A stretch of DNA of 64,000 nucleotides from Anaspis maculata (GCA_949128115.1 OX421964.1:12548892-12612891), one strand, 5' to 3'; shown: positions 1 to 12,899, counted from the first letter of the stretch. The notes: generated by a model from the letters alone, not told the origin. Translations and numbers: made by a program.

Positions 1-835
1 CCATCTCTCAAAACAACCCCTAATTGTTGTTGGTATTTTTTTAAATATCTTCACATCAATTCTGTGGTAACGTTCTATATGAATCTGAATTTTCAGAATT
101 TTTGTTGGTTATTTACATTTTCATCCCCTAAGAACAACCCCAATTTATCAGTGAAATTTTTTTCATGGTTTTTCTTGTAATCATGATCTGAAATTTGACA
201 ACTTCACAGGGTTACAGGGATTAAGCCGAAAATTGTGATTTTCGTCCCACTGTGAGGCACCAGGCGGAAAGAAAAACTGTTTTTTTGAGTTCCACGCAAG
301 TTTGGAGGTTCAATCTCAATGGAAACAGTTGGAAACCACTTCAAACTATGCAATTTATGTATTTTTACCAATTAAGTGGGGAGGGAAAATGCAAATGATA
401 GCTATTGAATTTGACATCACAAAAAGGTGCACTTTTTTTGTGAGCTTAAACGATTGCGAATTCATGGGAAATGGTACAAAACATGTCAATACAACCTTAT
501 TTTCCATGATGAAAAAGATAAAAATTGATTATTTTGACCAGGTGAGGAAAATATTTTTTTGCAAAGGCGACGAATGTCCAAGTGAAAAAACCAATGCTAT
601 CAATATTCACTTTAGAGTTGTATGCTCCCTTTAAAATAGATTTAGCAATTATCAACGGTGATTTGGTAGGAAGCTCTTGCACCCCAAACTTTGGGGGCTC
701 CTGCAGCCCCCCTAAGGGATTATTTTTTTGGTGCTCTGAATGGATCGACTTTAAGCACCCTGAAGAGCAATCTTGCAAAAAGAAATTGCTTCTTCATCAA
801 ATGCCGTACTTCCACACCTACCCCGGCCACCATTA
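1..835. other. Non-coding stretch, nothing recognised
   Basis: AT-rich sequence with homopolymer runs and only short overlapping ORFs on both strands, none with a recognisable domain. A C/G-rich patch near 680-720 is locally self-complementary. I see no gene. Confidence 0.4.
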
Positions 836-3052
836 TAGTCCGGATGCTAATTGAAAGTACCTTGCATTTTTTGATGAGAAGATGCCACTCGGTGGAAATG
901 TTCTTTGCAACGTACTCTTCCGATCCAGAAAGGTAGCCGTCAGCGCCATCCATGCCAGCGGCGTATACAGGGTGATACAGAAAAAAAAAAAGTAGAAAAA
1001 TTATATTTAATCAACCGAAACATGTGGAGACGTGTTACTCACCACATACATTAAATATTTTATGCTTATGAAGTCCCAGCAAACTGTTCTTGATTACCTT
1101 GAACCGTCTTTGAAATGTAGGGGAAAACCAGAAAAAAGAACAAAAACACTCTTTTTCCCATAAAAAAGTGATTCTTAGAGATATTGATACAATACTTGGT
1201 GTTTCTACAAGAAGTAATGTTAGAAATGATATGAGCTGGGTAGCCAATTCCTAAGCCAACTATTTCCAGAAATACGATTGTCAACTTTTTTCTCCTCTTG
1301 AGCACCATCTTGAATCTGTCCTGTAAGGCATCGTTGAAAAAGTGATTGGTTATTATAATAATGGTAACATGAAATCATTGCATTGCAAAAACAACCTCCC
1401 CATCATAATTTAGTGACCTCTTCGGCGGGAAAGAATTGTCATTCACGTATTTTTTAGCTCTTCAAAGCTTTAGTGCCCATGATGGCATTTGCAACATTTG
1501 AATAGTGAAATATGTTACGTATTATGAACCTTGATGTACTTCGAGGTAGCTCACCAAATTTCACTATCATCAATTGAGAGGTTTGTTCTTGAAAGCTGTT
1601 TGAACAAAATTTGTGTCGTTTTTTTTATGAAAAATACAAAATATTGGGTCTCTCACCCTTACTTGATCCCTCACTGAGGATAGCCTGAAACCGAAAGTCT
1701 CTGAATTTTTCATGACAATGGTTCAGTGGGAAGTGCTCTTCAACGTTTAGTTGTCAAAAATTGCATAGTTGCGTTCAGTTTCCAGACAGAGGGCGACAAA
1801 GAAGTTCATGCAGTAAAAAAAGACATAAATTACAGTCAAGAAAAAACTAGTCCAGAGCTAGACTGAAAGCTATCTGGAGAACTTGCTTTTAATAACATGA
1901 ATGTCCAATTTGGTACTCTGTTATAGCCTTGAGTAAGTTATGTTTTTAGGCCTTGCACCCACGCTTGAGAGTCTCACAGAACCTGTGTATCGCGGGAAGC
2001 CTATCTACAAGGAACATTTCCAGGATTTCTCCGTTGCATTGAAAGTTGTGTCTTTTCTCACTGCATGAACTTCTTTGTCGCTCTCTGTCTGGAATCTGAA
2101 CGCAACTATGCAGATTTTGACAACTACACATTGAAGAGCAGTTCTTAGTGAATCATCAGCATAAAATTTTTGGAAACTTTCGGTTTCAGGCTTTCCTCAA
2201 CTAAGGAAATAAGGGATCAAATAAGGCTGGAAGATTCAAGAGTCTGCATTTTCCATAAAAAAATTAAACAAATTTTGTTCAAACAGCTTTTAAGAACAAA
2301 CCTTTCAATTGATGATTGCAAAACTTGGTAGGCTACCTCAAAGTACATCAAGGTTCATAATGCGTAACATATTTTACCATTCCAGATGTTTCAAATGCCA
2401 TCATGGGCACTAAAGCTTTAAATAGCCAGAAAATACGTGAATGGCAATTTTTTTCCGCCGAAGAGGTCACTAAATTATGATGAGGAGGTTGTTTTCACGA
2501 TGCAATGATTAAATATTATCATTATTATGATAACCAATCACTTTTTCAACGATACCTTACAGGGTAGATTCATGATGGTGCTCAAGAGGAAAAAAAAGTT
2601 GACAATCGTATTTCTGGAAATAGTTGGCTTAGGAATTGGCTACCCAGCTCATATCATTTCTTACATTACTTTTTGTAGAAATACCAAGTATTGTGTCAAT
2701 ATCTCTGAAAATCACTTATTTATGGAAAAAGGGTGTTTTTGTTATTTTTTCTGTTTTTCCCCTACATTTCAAAGACGGTTCAAGGAAATCAAGAACGGTT
2801 TGCTGTGACTTTATGAGCATGAAACAGTTAATGTATGTGGTGAATTACATGTCTCCACATGCTTCGGTTATTCAAATATAATTTTCCAACTTTTTTTTTC
2901 TGTTTCACCCTATACGCTGCCGGCATGAATTGCGCTGATGGCTACCCTTCTGGATCGGAAGAGTATGATGCAAAGAACATTTCCACCAAGTAGCATCTTC
3001 TCATCAAAAAATGCAAGGTTCATTCCATTTTATGCAACTAGCATCCGGACTA
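836..3052. mobile_element. Foldback element, 2.2 kb, about 1-kb inverted arms
   Basis: The left arm (about 836-1826) and right arm (about 2043-3052) are inverted copies of each other, with a spacer of roughly 215 bp. The same peptide-like reading appears in the arms in opposite orientation (1066-1308 minus, 2527-2808 plus), which confirms the symmetry and shows these ORFs are shadows. The termini read TAGTCCGGATGCT and its complement and are flanked by TTA on both sides, a plausible 3-bp target duplication. The arms include a CAGGGTG/CACCCT motif at 969 and 2908. No transposase is visible, so this is a non-autonomous foldback element. It lies immediately downstream, in reading direction, of the reverse transcriptase fragment. 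Confidence 0.75.
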
Positions 3053-3055
3053 TTA

Positions 3056-3927
3056 GTAGAGTACCAATGCAGAGCCTTCGAAAGAGCTGCTTCATATTTT
3101 TTCTTAGTTGATTCTAGGGTCTTATCAACAACCGAGACCGTGGTGTCATCGTCATGAATGATTGACTTGAATGTGGACAAGTACGCTGAGAAATCGTTGA
3201 CAAATATTAAAAAAAGTTAGGATCTCAAGATAGACCCCTGCTAGTGCACTCCTAGTGGTATTAATTTTTTTGAGGATACTTTACCGTTCACTTTGACAAC
3301 CTGATATCTATCTGTCAGATATGACTTAATCAGTCTCAGACTCGGTCTCAGACTTCTTTCATCAAAGTTATACCGTTTAAGATTTTTTATCAGGATATCT
3401 CGATCCACACAGTCAAAAGCCTTACTGAGATCAAAAAACATTAACATCTGATGGTTGCTCTCATCAAAACACTCAACCGCAAAATTAACAAAGTCAACGA
3501 TAGCATCAGTCGTACTGCGGTGTTTCCTGAAACCAAATTGACACGGGTTGAACAGTTCTTTAGATTCAAAATATTCAGCAACTCTCAGGCTTATGGCTTT
3601 CTCGATAACCTTGGAAGATACCGGGAGCAGGGATATGGGACGGTAGTTTTCAACATTCTCCCTATTTCCCTTTTTAGGCACAGGAATCACGGACGCAATT
3701 TTAAGACAACTGGGAAACACTCATGAGGAAAAACATTCATTGACCAAATTCGTGAGAGGTGTGACAAAATGTTCAACGTTTCTTTGAATAATATATGCGT
3801 TCAATCCATAGACATCTACTGCTTCACTGTCTTTAAGTCCCTTCATGATGTCCCTCACTTCAATTGGAGTCACCGGTCTCGGTGAAAAGGACACATCGCG
3901 AGGGATCACATTGTTCATGATATCCAA
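3056..3927 (-). pseudogene. Non-LTR retrotransposon reverse transcriptase fragment
   Basis: This is part of the polymerase of a LINE-type element (Jockey/CR1-like), which copies RNA into DNA at the target site. From the 5' side it reads the typical VTPIEVRDIMKGLKDSE segment, then PVPKKGNRENVENYRPISLL, FGFRKHRSTTDAI and FFDLSKAFDCVDRDIL (first catalytic Asp). An in-frame TGA at 3721-3723 stands where Gly is usual before VFPSCL. A TAG near 3241 falls in the usual GVPQGSILGP motif, and a further stop follows shortly after. Downstream in the same frame the catalytic YADD box reads HDDD followed by TT, so the Asp pair is kept but the preceding residues are changed. No endonuclease domain is seen upstream. 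The frame reaches the edge of the foldback element at about 3052. It is a decayed fragment and inactive. Confidence 0.88.
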
Positions 3928-4732
3928 GGGATCCCCAGTGTTTGTGATACCCTCAACAGTTTGTTGAGAAATCGTGACAAAGTAATCATTTTAATAACTT
4001 CTGGTGATATTCCCCACCAGAACTGGGGTTTCGGAAGAAAAAACAACAACAAAGGAAAAACAAATGACAAAAAAAACTAGGTGGGGAGGAGAATAGAAAG
4101 AATTTTGGATGCATTGAAATGCGTATGGTCATTGAGGCACATGGAGGAGGATGAGCGGGCCAATTTTCTTATTTCAATTTCCTTAAGAAAATTACATTGT
4201 GCGAAACTCCTTGCACAACGAAAGCTGAAGCAACATATAATTCATCCTGTATATCAAGTCAGAGTGATATTAGAAATGCAAATTGTTCATATGGCTTGCG
4301 GAAAACTCTGAGCTTTCCAGTAAACTAGATAAGATTATTATCCTAATTGATTTTATCAAGAGAAAAAAAGAAAACAAATGAAGTATGTTTCACCCTGTAG
4401 GTTGTGTTTAGGGAGTTTGGGGAATGTGACATTTCCATATCTTGAATGAGAGATTATAGGCTTGTAACAGAGCTGGAATTGGCTTTTGTCTGGATTTATT
4501 TGATCAAGATGAAAAACTTTGAAAAAAAATTTATTTCACCCTGTACGTAGGATACCAGCGACTATGGAGGGATACATTTTTCAAATGTTCAATAGGAGAC
4601 TATAAGGTCGCTAAATAATGGGAGACTGTTTTTCTCGAGGATTGTTTCACCGAAATAAAAAATTTGCATAATGCAATATTCACACAGTACAGTATTCACA
4701 CAGTCATTAACACTTGGCTCAGGAGAAAAGTT
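3928..4732. other. Non-coding, with solitary CACCCTG transposon ends
   Basis: No gene is seen. Two isolated CACCCTGTA motifs near 4391 and 4543 look like single termini of the CAGGGTG family that is abundant elsewhere in the window. A 76-codon open frame at 4081-4311 has no recognisable domain. Confidence 0.4.
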
Positions 4733-4815
4733 CTTCGGGAACGGCCGGGTTTCGAACCGAGTACCTCTTGGTTGGTGGTCTGCGTCGTAACTCTTGAGCT
4801 ACCGGCCGCCCTGTA
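4733..4815 (-). repeat. tRNA-like sequence (SINE head or decayed tRNA)
   Basis: Read on the minus strand, this shows an internal RNA polymerase III promoter pattern: an A-box-like TAGCTCAAGAG and, about 40 bases later, a B box GGTTCGAAACC. A 7-bp acceptor-like pairing can be drawn only with G-U pairs, and the T stem has a mismatch. A functional tRNA is therefore unlikely. A tRNA-derived SINE head or a pseudo-tRNA fits better. No 3' tail or target duplication was identified. Confidence 0.4.
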
Positions 4816-7084
4816 TTGCCTATTGCAGTGCAGTGAAGATGGGGTCTGAGAAGGTGTAGGTTTTGGGGTTGAAAAAATTAATTCATGAAGTTTTAAAGCT
4901 GTTATTGATTCAGAATTGAAGCGTTTGGTGGAAAATTAGCGTTAGCATTAGTCACGGCGTTTAGTCCATGGTGATTCAAAGTTAAGCTCAACGATGTTTT
5001 GCTCACCAACCGTTTATTGATGCGTTACCTTCTTATCTTTCGCTCATGAGTCTATGGTCGATGGCCAAAAAGCGTTACAACTTTGCTTTGTATCGCAATG
5101 GACCAAACGTTGTGACTAATGTAAACACTTTTTTTCCACCCAATGCTTCAATGTCGGGTCACTGTGGAGACTGCTGGAGAATGCATGGAGCATTCGAGAT
5201 CAATCAGTCGGACCTACATAAGTCATCAATCGTCGCCTCACGAGCAGTTATGAATTGGAATGCGAAGTGGTAGCGAGCAGATTAAAAGCGAGTATAGCGT
5301 AATCACAGCGATATTCCCAAGTAAATAATTGTTAGCGTGTATTTATTGTAGTACGCAGTAATAAACAGTGTGTTTTAAAACGATCGCCTTAATTATATTC
5401 GAACCCGTACGCGGAATACGTAAAAATAATTGAACTTTTTTTCCTCCGTTGTTTTCTTTATCGTAATGCATTTCAAGCAAAAGTTTTGAGTTTGAAGAAA
5501 TCTATCGACAATTTGGTCAGCGTCTTCATTTTGTTATTAGCATTATTATTATTATTATTGAAAAAGTCACCTGCGCCGCTAACTGGGGGGCGGGCTTCTC
5601 TGACTCCCCCTTCGGTTGCGAGGCCACTCTCATTCTTTGCCCGGTAGGCCAAAACTTGCCAGTCCAACGCTGCCTAGTGGGTTAAATCTGAAAACCCGCG
5701 GCTAAGCTCCCTCTGCGTTTCTGAAGCTCCTAGTTATTCGGAAAATGTAAATTTTGAGAACAACGTGAAAAATCAAGTAATTGGAATAAAATAGAATCGC
5801 GTTTGTATCGGGGTTCGGACCCTGTCGTAGAGTCGTAATTGTTGATCGGATTGATGAACCCCCTCCCCTCTCCTTGAAACTAATAATTTTGTTTTAGCGC
5901 TACGACAGTTCCCGATATTTCCATGTAGAGCTTGTTACGGGAATGGAGACGTTCTTATTCAAAACTGATGAATTCAATCCGGTACCCCACGACGCCATCC
6001 ATCGTTCAGATAGAGACTTTGTAAAAATGGATTGTTATTAGAGCTCGAGCAGGTGTAGTGTAGACGGCGATTATTTAGCGCAAAGATAATTTCGACGTCT
6101 CTCCGCATCGGCTTTTTGGCGAACACCGTGTATAGGCACTTCTCTGCGTTTTGTTTCTCCTGACTGCGGCCTTTTATCACAAACTGTTGAAGAACAACGA
6201 ACTAGCGCGTATACGGGGCGTGCTCAAAATGTTCTCCACATTGAATTTGTAAAATTAAAATTGACTTGAGTGATTGTTTCGCGTACACCATCGCATCGGT
6301 TAGAAAGTTTTTGGAGGGTGGAATTTGGTCTGACATTTCCGGTTATAGGCACTCTCGATCACGGGTATCTTTCTGAGCGTTGGGGGCAATTCACGGCGAA
6401 AACAGGTTCAAAGCCTCCAAAAAGGCCAGCCATATCCAATAATCTCTTCCAAACGGGCAAAAGAGAACCATAGCCCAAAAAGAGCGTTAGCCTTTGAAAA
6501 GAAGCTCCACAAAAAGGAGGCCACCGCACACACTGGCCCACAAATCTTAGATTGCATTCGTGGTCGAAGTCACTGTTCTCTTTTCAGTGTCCAGAAGCCG
6601 GGCCTAGCCCTAACATAACCACTAACACTAACATAAATGTTGGATCTGGTTCAACCACAAAAAGAATTTTGAACTGCGAAAACCAGTCAGAATTAAATGT
6701 CGGTCAAGGTGTAGAGTCAGGTGTTCGTCGAAGGGTTGGCGTGTTGGGACGTCTGAAATAATTAGGGGAAAGTTCTCTCTCCGAAAATAGGTTAGATCTT
6801 TCAGATATTTCAGCCTGCGTTGTGAAGGTAGGACTAGGTATAGGAGCCAGCCATCATTTAAACATTTTGACTTGTACATAGAGGTCAATAGATTGCTGTT
6901 ATGTTGAAAATTTATACTGTGTCTAATTCAAATAAGTTGTATTAAATGGAAGTATATAGGGTTGCCTACCCATTCAGGGGTTCAAGAAGATAGCCGGGGT
7001 CTAGCCGGAGATAGGCAATCTAAATCCCGTTGACCGATCTCAGATTAGCCCTGAGCCATTTCTGCTGAGCGTTTTTTTAGAGAG
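4816..7084. other. Non-coding; includes a repeat shared with the 49.9-53.2 kb element
   Basis: No convincing gene. Positions about 5494-5670 resemble 52955-53110: both have ACAATTTGGTCAGC, then an ATT trinucleotide run, then a GCGC(C)GCTAACTG segment. This is probably a fragment of the same hAT-like family. The short ORFs at 5046-5273, 6270-6473 and 6552-6761 carry no recognised domain. Confidence 0.4.
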
Positions 7085-7940
7085 CTCGCCCATATAAAGC
7101 CGGGTTTACACGGGTGAACTCGCTGGATAACACTTGAAAAGTGGTAATCTTGCCTGTGTGAAATCTACTCCACACTAGATGAGCAATTTAAATCTCACTG
7201 GTAAATCTCATTTGAAGACTAAGCCCGATTGGCCAGTATAAACAGTAGAAAACTCGCTTATTCAAAGCCCGGTTCACACTGCTTGGTGAACTCAGTGGAT
7301 TACATTCAGCAGCTGTTATTCCGCTTGTTTAAAGCCCATTTCACGCACAAAATGAGGAATCTAAATTTCATTATCCAATCTCCATTGAACAATGAGCCAC
7401 TTTTGGCGAGCGGTTTTGACGAACTCGCCTATTTGAAGCTTTTACTCAAAGTAGGCAATCCAACTCTCGTTGGACCATCACCGTTGAACCTTGAATTTCT
7501 ATTGGTGAGCCGTGATTCAACAAACGGTTTTAGAGAACTCGCTTATTCGAAGTCCAGTTCACATTACTTAGTAAGCTCACTAGATAACATTTCAACAGTG
7601 TTAATGTCACTTATTCAAAGGCCGTTTCACACGAAATGAGCAATCCATTCCCACCAGCCAATCTCGATTGAACATGAGACTACTTTTGGCAAGCGGTTTC
7701 ACAGAACTCGCCTTTTTAAAGCCATGTTCACACTACTCAGTTGAGTCACTAGATAACAGCGGAGCAGCGTTATTCTTGCTTGTTTAGAGCCAATTTTACA
7801 CAAAGTAGGCAATTTAACTCTCGTTTGTCAATCTTCATTGACATAAAGCCACTCTTGGTGAACGGGTATAGATAACTCGTCTATTGGAAGCCCAGTTCAC
7901 ACTACTTAGTGAACTCGATAGATAACATAAACATAAACCT
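7085..7940. repeat. Diverged tandem repeat, about 168-bp period
   Basis: A motif of the form GTTCACACTRCTTRGTGAACTC followed by a GATAACA-type segment recurs at 7104, 7272, 7557, 7726 and 7895. The spacings are 168, 285, 169 and 169 bp; the odd interval equals one unit plus a partial unit. Secondary motifs such as GAACTCGCTTATT and GAGCAATYYAA recur in the same register. Units differ by point changes and small gaps, so the array is old. The open frame at 7229-7639 is a by-product of the repeat. Confidence 0.72.
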
Positions 7941-10194
7941 GTTCAACAGAAGAGAAGAAAGAATTAGTGACACAAAAACTTGAAATCGCACGATTTGTCG
8001 GTTACAATATCGCTGATTGCTTCTACCGATGTTGAGATAACAGAGCTGGTGGAACCTCCACCAATTTTGCGACAGCTTGATAGTTTTGTCGCTTTTCGCA
8101 TGTCGAAGTCTCCACGAAAAAATAAGCTTTCGTAGGTCATCGTCATCATCGAGAGCATATTTTCATCTTGTATTTCGACGTTCAGACGATTTTCAGGCTG
8201 ATCCTTTCAGTAGCAATAATAAAAATTATTCAATTTACTTTAATTGTGATAGAAAATTGACCGATTGCAAAAAACTACATTCATCAGAAGATTCATATCG
8301 TCACAAAAGTTGCCATACGCATTTTATACAGGCTGCTGAAAGAAGCAGTGCCAAAAGAGTAAATTTTGACCTGCTGCAACTTTCCTAAAACAAGAAAACG
8401 AACAATTTTATCACCCGATCCTGTTACTTTCGATAAGCCTCATTACGAGGGAAGCTCAACAAAGCCGACAATGAGCCGACATACGGCGCATTATACCGGG
8501 AATCAATAATACAGGCGGAACTTGCGAAAATTACCCATCATTAAGGAAACCGTGACGCATCCCGATCGGTATCAAAGAACTGGAGGGCGCCTATTTCCAT
8601 AATGGTGCTTTTAATCGCCCTCTCGGATACACCTCGGAGCGCTGGAATACCGGAGAGAAAGAAGCGGAATATGCAGATCTAGCCTCATTGTTATTGCACA
8701 TTAACTTTTCCTTGTATCTTCCCAGAGGACAAGCTTGCAAAACACTTGTTAAAGGCAATTAGCAAACGGATTTGACAGGACAGGCGAGGTCCCGGCGATC
8801 ACGTTTTCGTTGTACTAATCTGAATTCGTATACCTGTATACCTATACTCAACTATCGGCGTCCTACCTTAACCATGGACAGACACATGCACACACCAGCG
8901 CATTGTTCTTTTTTATTTTCCGAAAATTGCTCTATACCCATTATACCCACCCAGTATACCCAGTGTGTAGTACATAGGTACCCATGCTATACGTTTAAAC
9001 ATAACTATAATATAAACAAAGAGAAACAGCTCTGCGGCTCTGGGTTGAACCCAGCCGAGCGGAAAGCGTTAGGTACGTATTCATGTAAAACATCGAGAGA
9101 GATTACTATGGTCTGCTCGTTGCAAAATGGATTATTACATGTAATTATTAAGTAATGCAGTTGTTGGGAATGGGGGTATCACTGGGGGCCATGCGATGCC
9201 TTGGCTCTCTGTGGCTTGTGATTTAACGGTTGCTTCCTTTGGATCTTCGTGATATGGGCGGATTTATTTACGTCCGTCGACACTTTTGCATGCACGTCAG
9301 ATCCGACTCGTTCAATTGGAGATTAATTGCTCGATTAATTCGGTGGGTTATTACGCGTAATGATAAGGCTTAGACGCTCGGTGGAAATGAGCGGCTAAAT
9401 ACCCGAGCCGAAGTAATTGCTAATTGCATTCCGTATTTTTGCTGTGGCACCCAATCATTATGTTGATTTGGTTGTGAAGCTGAAGCTGTGGGGATCATAA
9501 ATCGGCGTACTGTACGTGCATATAGGCTGATGGTATTAGTAAATGCATTCATCGTTATATTCCTGCTAGTATCATCTTGTGTGAAATGAAGTGAAGTAAC
9601 TTTTGTTACCACCAAATCTAGTAAGTGGGTACATTTTCCAAGAACATCGAAGTTCAAGGCCGACTTAAAAAATATGGGAATCACATTAATCACATTATCC
9701 TTAGTGTTAAAGTATGAAGTAAGCTCGATTGACTACGCTTCTGGCAGGTTAGGGCAAGTGAAAATTATGCAAGTAAACCTAATCTGGGTTCAAGTCAATA
9801 AATATCGTATCAGCTTCAATTGCTTGGCAGGGCTTCAAGCCACATCGTAATATTCCATGGTAAGCTTCCACTCCATCGCTGTTGCATTCGTATTCCAAAC
9901 TCATACTCAAGAAATGGTTTTATCTTGTGGAATAGGAACTCTTAAATAACAAGTTTTATTCAAATTATTTTAAGATAGGTATATGTAATTTTTATAACCT
10001 CAAGTCAATTTTTAGATCTTTCTCACTCCAGCAAGAATGTTCCAGGTGAATAGTTGTATAGATCTGGAGATTAAGTTGCTGCTTTGCATTTTATGTACTA
10101 CTTACTTCCACATGGCAACTTTGGTAGGTGTCGCCTCAAACTTCACTTAGTCTTCATAGAACGTCAACTTGAAGTATTTTGCTGCTCCAATGTA
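7941..10194. other. Non-coding, no recognised gene
   Basis: Mixed unique-looking sequence. ORFs at 8077-8388, 8772-9155 and 9370-9693 have biased, non-domain compositions and no splice context I can defend. A perfect small hairpin with a GGGTT/AACCC stem occurs near 9042-9056. Nothing else is supported. Confidence 0.35.
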
Positions 10195-11232
10195 GCCCAG
10201 GAAAGAAACGCAAAATTTCGATGAAACTCGAAATGGATTAAGGAAAATCTAGAAATTTGAGGATCCCTCCAGAATTTGATGGGGAAAAACATACCTACTA
10301 AAAGTCCCTATCTGTCTGAGGCTTGGCATTTTTTCTGTGGGAAGTCGAAGGTACAAGAAGTTACCATTTTTGAAATCGTTGATGCTTTTCTCATACTTAT
10401 TTCATTCGATCTCACATCCTCCCATCCTTCACAAAGTCGCGGAGTGATTTTATTTCTTGAGATGTATCATGTCAAAGCTTGATTTGACGAAACGTGCTAT
10501 TTCACAAGAAAAATTAGGCTACGATCGAAATATAGCTTTGAAATGGTACTTTAATCATTTTGAGGCATGAAAATAGCTTTCTGTATCAAATAAAGTTAAG
10601 GAAACTGAAATCGGAGTCGTATTTTAGTCATGACATCATTTTTCTTTTGACAATGCGGAATAGATTTTGCAAAAAAACGCCAAAGTTTCGATCTATGAAG
10701 TCGTTTTGTATCTCCAATTCCATCGTGGTTCAAAACACCTATGATCACAGTTTTGACATACTTAGATTGTTCCACTGAACTATTTAATAGATGAATTTCA
10801 TATTTCATAACTACTTAACTAGAAGTTTCTATCGCTGTTACAAAGTAATTTTGTTCCAAAACGTGCATCGTGTAGAAAATCTATTCCCAAAGCTCGCATT
10901 GACGGAGGAAAAATAATGTCATGACTAAAATATACGGCTCCGATTTTGGTTTCCTAAATTTTGTTCGATGGAAAAACCCATTTTCATGCCTTAAATCGAT
11001 TGAAGTACCAATTCAGAGCTACATTCTATGTAGGTCCAATGAAAAAATTATGAAAAAAGCAACGATTTAAAAAAAGGTAACTTCTTGTACCTTCGGACTC
11101 CCACAGAAAAAAATAACAAGCCTCGGACAGATGGGGACTTTTAGTATGTTGTTCCCATCAAATTTTGAAGGGATCCTCAAATTTTCAGGTTCTCCTTACT
11201 TTATTCCGGGTTAAAACCTGTTTTGCTTGGGC
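10195..11232. mobile_element. Foldback element with GCCCAGG ends
   Basis: This is a long palindrome. Sequence from 10195 rightward is repeated in inverted orientation up to 11232: the GGTACAAGAAGTTACC segment near 10350 pairs with GGTAACTTCTTGTACC near 11076, and the GGATCCCT/GGGATCC segments also match. The termini are GCCCAG and TTGGGC with TA on each side. The spacer is short, around 10750-10850. It shares its end type and TA flanks with the palindrome at 35117-37728. No coding capacity. Confidence 0.7.
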
Positions 11233-12563
11233 TAATGGTTTCATGTACACACTCATTATACTCAGCTCTGGAATGAAGAGGTCCTTATTAGGATGAAAAA
11301 AATTGTAATTGAAGTGTCAAGCTAACCCAGTATGCAAGGTCATGGCAATATAACGTTGAAAAACCGTGTTCATCGTTATATTAAAATTCATACAAATTGA
11401 GAAACGTTCAATTACCGTTAATCGTAATTCAAGGACGTACCGGCGATTGAAAGATGAACGTTTTATCCAAGTTTTGGTGACAACTTTCCAAAGACGTACC
11501 AAATAAAGTATTGATACCGATACTGTGAATAAATTATCGTTAAATTAACAAGTACGCGTATCTACCCTGAAATGTGTCACTTTCCTCGCTAGGTCAAGGA
11601 CACAACGAGAGAGGGCGCCCTGACTTCTAAGCCACCTGTTTCGCCAAGACCCAGTGTAAGTGAATACAAAAGTATAACCTTATCTCATAAAACTCGGAAT
11701 AGCCGAAGCTACATACCCGATGGTTTTTCTTGAATTGATGTTGTGCTCTAGCAATGAATTGATTCCTCCTCATATTCCAGAGGTTGACTTTTGGGAATCG
11801 TTCGTCCGACGCTTTGTAATTGCTTATGATGACGTTTAAAAGACGTTTGACAAGGTCTTAACCGCGAGGTCTTAACAGAAACGTCTGATTCTACGTTTTT
11901 AAGAATTTAAAGATGAGGTCTCTTCTCTCATCAGGCGCGTGCTGGGACCCCAAAAGGGCCGAGCGAACTCATGTCAAGAGGCCTCTCGAGACCAAGATGC
12001 CCCCCCTCCCCCTTGACTGGTACTCCGCCAGGTGAAATAGGGTGTTAGTATTTTTGAGATATTCACCCAGAAATTGAAAAAAAATAAATCAATCTCAAAA
12101 ACAAAACATGATAATATACTGAACAAAGAATATCAATAATGAGTCTCTTAACGACATAATCTTAAACACATATCATTCTAGGTGTTCCCCGAGAAATAAA
12201 ATAAATCGACCTGTCTTGGCGCTCTCCCCCAATATGTTTCCATTCAAAAGATTCCAAGTAAGGATTTTTCGTTAAGACGCCCTGTATATCGAGTACACAA
12301 CATGCCCTTCTTGAATAGGAACCTATTCCACGCCGTGGAAAATATCCTTAGAATAATTAAAAGCTTTTCAATATGACTTTTTCGACGCAGCTCTCAGTAC
12401 CCAGGAGTGTACATTGTTATACCAAAGTAGACAAAAGCTATTGTGAGCTTGATTTGAAAGAATCTTTTGTTAAAATCTTGGTTTAAAATAATAATGATTA
12501 GTCGCCTGCTACTATTTATTGAAACAATACTTATTTGTGAGAATTGGTTATTATCCAAGAAGT
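11233..12563. other. Non-coding, downstream of the minus-strand RING gene
   Basis: No gene or structured repeat recognised. The sequence should include the 3' UTR of the RING gene that ends at 12564. I could not place a convincing polyadenylation signal with confidence. Confidence 0.35.
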
Positions 12564-12899
12564 TCATGTATATATTTCCGAAGTTCCAGAATTTCGAAAA
12601 TTATAGCCATTTCCAGCGTCGTCCATCTGTTCTTCTAGCGCGGCGAAGTCCAGGCTCAGCGACCCGATTTCCACTTCCAAGTCCCATGCGTCTTCCTTAT
12701 TGCGTGGAAATTTCTCAAGAACTTCGCCGTATCTCCGACCAAGGAGCTCGATTGCTTTGCTCAGACGTTCATAGTCGTACATCCTAGGCTCCAGAAGTTT
12801 TTTCCAGCCACGGATTATGTTTAAATCTTCAACGAGTCTTGGCGTCCAGGTCCTCTCGTGGACCTGTCCGATCCACGGCTCGGCACTTCTCTCCATTAC
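12564..12899 (-). CDS. RING-finger gene (minus copy), exon 2
   Basis: This encodes the C-terminal 111 residues of the minus-strand RING protein. The minus-strand acceptor (…TTTGTACCAG) lies just upstream, and the first codons read VMERSAEPWI. The paralogue's second exon at 33045 begins VMKRGGEPWF, in the same phase (0). Shared blocks along the exon include LLGRRYGEVLEKFP against LLGRRYDGVLKKFP, and a following Glu-rich helical segment. No known domain is recognised, and the composition suggests alpha-helix or coiled coil. It is assigned to exon 1 at 21890-22204 because strand, order, phase and homology all match. The price is an intron of 8,990 bp, nearly all of it transposon. The alternative is an orphan exon left by rearrangement. 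The C-terminal tail differs from the paralogue. Confidence 0.72.
   Translation of the reverse strand, partial: VMERSAEPWIGQVHERTWTPRLVEDLNIIRGWKKLLEPRMYDYERLSKAIELLGRRYGEVLEKFPRNKEDAWDLEVEIGSLSLDFAALEEQMDDAGNGYNFRNSGTSEIYT

Noticed and set aside
1066..2808. Conserved peptide in two ORFs (1066-1308 minus, 2527-2808 plus)
   Set aside because: They are mirror copies from the arms of one foldback element, so similarity reflects the inverted repeat and not a gene family.
9030..9070. GGGTTGAACCCAG hairpin resembling a tRNA T-arm
   Set aside because: No A box or acceptor stem at a workable distance; just a short palindrome.
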